This document shows, in pieces, positions 5,796 to 6,068 of a DNA stretch of 6,068 nt. The translations under genes were made by a program, and so were the position numbers. A model generated the notes under the pieces. That model did no database searches. It saw nothing but the letters and a program-made list of their open reading frames with translations, and was not told where the DNA came from. This DNA comes from an uncultured Beijerinckiaceae bacterium (GTDB lineage Bacteria > Pseudomonadota > Alphaproteobacteria > Rhizobiales > Beijerinckiaceae), in NCBI GenBank assembly GCA_937863205.1, contig CALMGA010000221.1:1-6068 (forward strand), read 5' to 3'. Positions within the stretch are counted from its first letter, which is position 1, and each line of letters begins with the position of its first letter.

Positions 5796-6013
5796 TCAGG
5801 CCCGCGGCGGGAGGTCGAGGACGTGCCCGCAGTCGTCGCGGGGGCAGGAGTAGGCGCCGACGTAGTCGTCGCAGATCGGCTCGGCCTTCATCATCGACAG
5901 GATGATCTCCGGGACCGAACCGGTGGAGCGCTCGGCCTCGCCGCGCTCGACCACGCGCATCGCCAGCAGCACCATTTCGCCCGAGCGAGTGAACCGGTCG
6001 GGGTCGGCCAAGT
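5796..6013 (-). pseudogene. unrecognised protein, C-terminal part, 5' end cut by IS end
   Basis: The frame ends at TGA (5798-5796) and reads leftward from about 6013 as LADPDRFTRSGEMVLLAMRV, then VERGEAERSTGSVPEIILSM and MKAEPICDDYVGAYSCPRDD, ending CGHVLDLPPRA. It is acidic and mixed in composition, unlike shadow frames here. The tail holds C-x8-C-x4-C-x-H, which could bind a metal, most likely zinc; this is an inference. The frame stays open to the window edge, but beyond 6014 it only translates the putative IS21-type end (…RGQYCRLIDN), so the native N-terminus has been lost or displaced. The TTG at 6009-6011 is a possible but unsupported start. I do not recognise the family. Confidence 0.5.
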
Positions 6014-6068
6014 TGTCAATCAGCCTGCAATACTGACCCCTGATCGGCGCCCAACGTTGACCCTTTTT
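6014..6068. mobile_element. terminus of an IS21-family insertion sequence (runs off the window)
   Basis: From TGTCAATCAGCC (6014) the sequence continues with CTGACCCC, TGATCGGCGCC and GTTGACCC. This matches the look of IS21-group ends: a terminal TG followed by repeated TGACCC-type motifs that bind the IstA transposase (here at about 6034 and 6058, some 24 bases apart), with the typical TGATCGGCG spacer. The istA/istB genes would lie beyond 6068. The end interrupts the - strand reading frame at 5796-6013. Which end of the element this is cannot be told from 55 bases. Recognition is from memory of the pattern. Confidence 0.65.

Noticed and set aside
5638..5853. 71-codon + strand frame preceded by AGGGGG
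   Set aside because: The purine run touches the ATG (spacing too short), the product is Arg/Gly-rich, and its end overlaps the more protein-like - strand frame at 5796.

Overview
This is a 6 kb, GC-rich bacterial window. The codon usage, the IS5- and IS21-type debris and the protein families suggest an alphaproteobacterium, possibly of the Azospirillum/Rhodospirillales type; that assignment is an inference from general style, not from a marker gene. Three intact genes form the core, and worn mobile-element or gene remnants flank them on both sides, so this looks like an accessory region.

Left flank (1-581): the C-terminal part of a decayed IS5-family transposase (+ strand, in-frame stop and frameshift) abuts, at about base 200, the first codons of a thiamine-diphosphate enzyme of the pyruvate oxidase (PoxB) type (- strand, frameshifted). 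Next comes a gene-free stretch with a 15-bp imperfect inverted repeat (479-494/572-586) whose right arm contains the stop codon of the next gene.

Core (582-4719): a LysR-type regulator on the - strand is divergent from two + strand genes. These encode a 301-aa lyase of the isocitrate lyase/PEP mutase family (2-methylisocitrate or 2,3-dimethylmalate lyase type) and a 645-aa single-chain aconitase-family hydratase of the 'Aquifex type'. The shared 265-bp intergenic region holds a clean T-N11-A palindrome (TTCGC-CAAAT-GCGAA), a good candidate for the regulator's binding site. Chemically, a hydratase/isomerase followed by a C-C lyase that cleaves a 2- or 3-substituted malate/isocitrate-type acid is the logic of the end of the 2-methylcitrate cycle (AcnD/AcnB + PrpB) and of nicotinate fermentation (dimethylmaleate hydratase + 2,3-dimethylmalate lyase). 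No synthase or other pathway enzyme is present to fix the substrate. The aconitase is unusual: at the position of the first [4Fe-4S]-ligating cysteine it has serine (GSSAN instead of GSCTN), while the CxxC pair 60 residues later is kept.

Right flank (4720-6068): about 1.1 kb with no gene I can support but several stem-loops. It is followed by the C-terminal 70 or so codons of an unrecognised protein (- strand) with a Cys/His cluster. Its upstream part is cut off at about 6014 by what looks like the end of an IS21-family insertion sequence that runs off the window.
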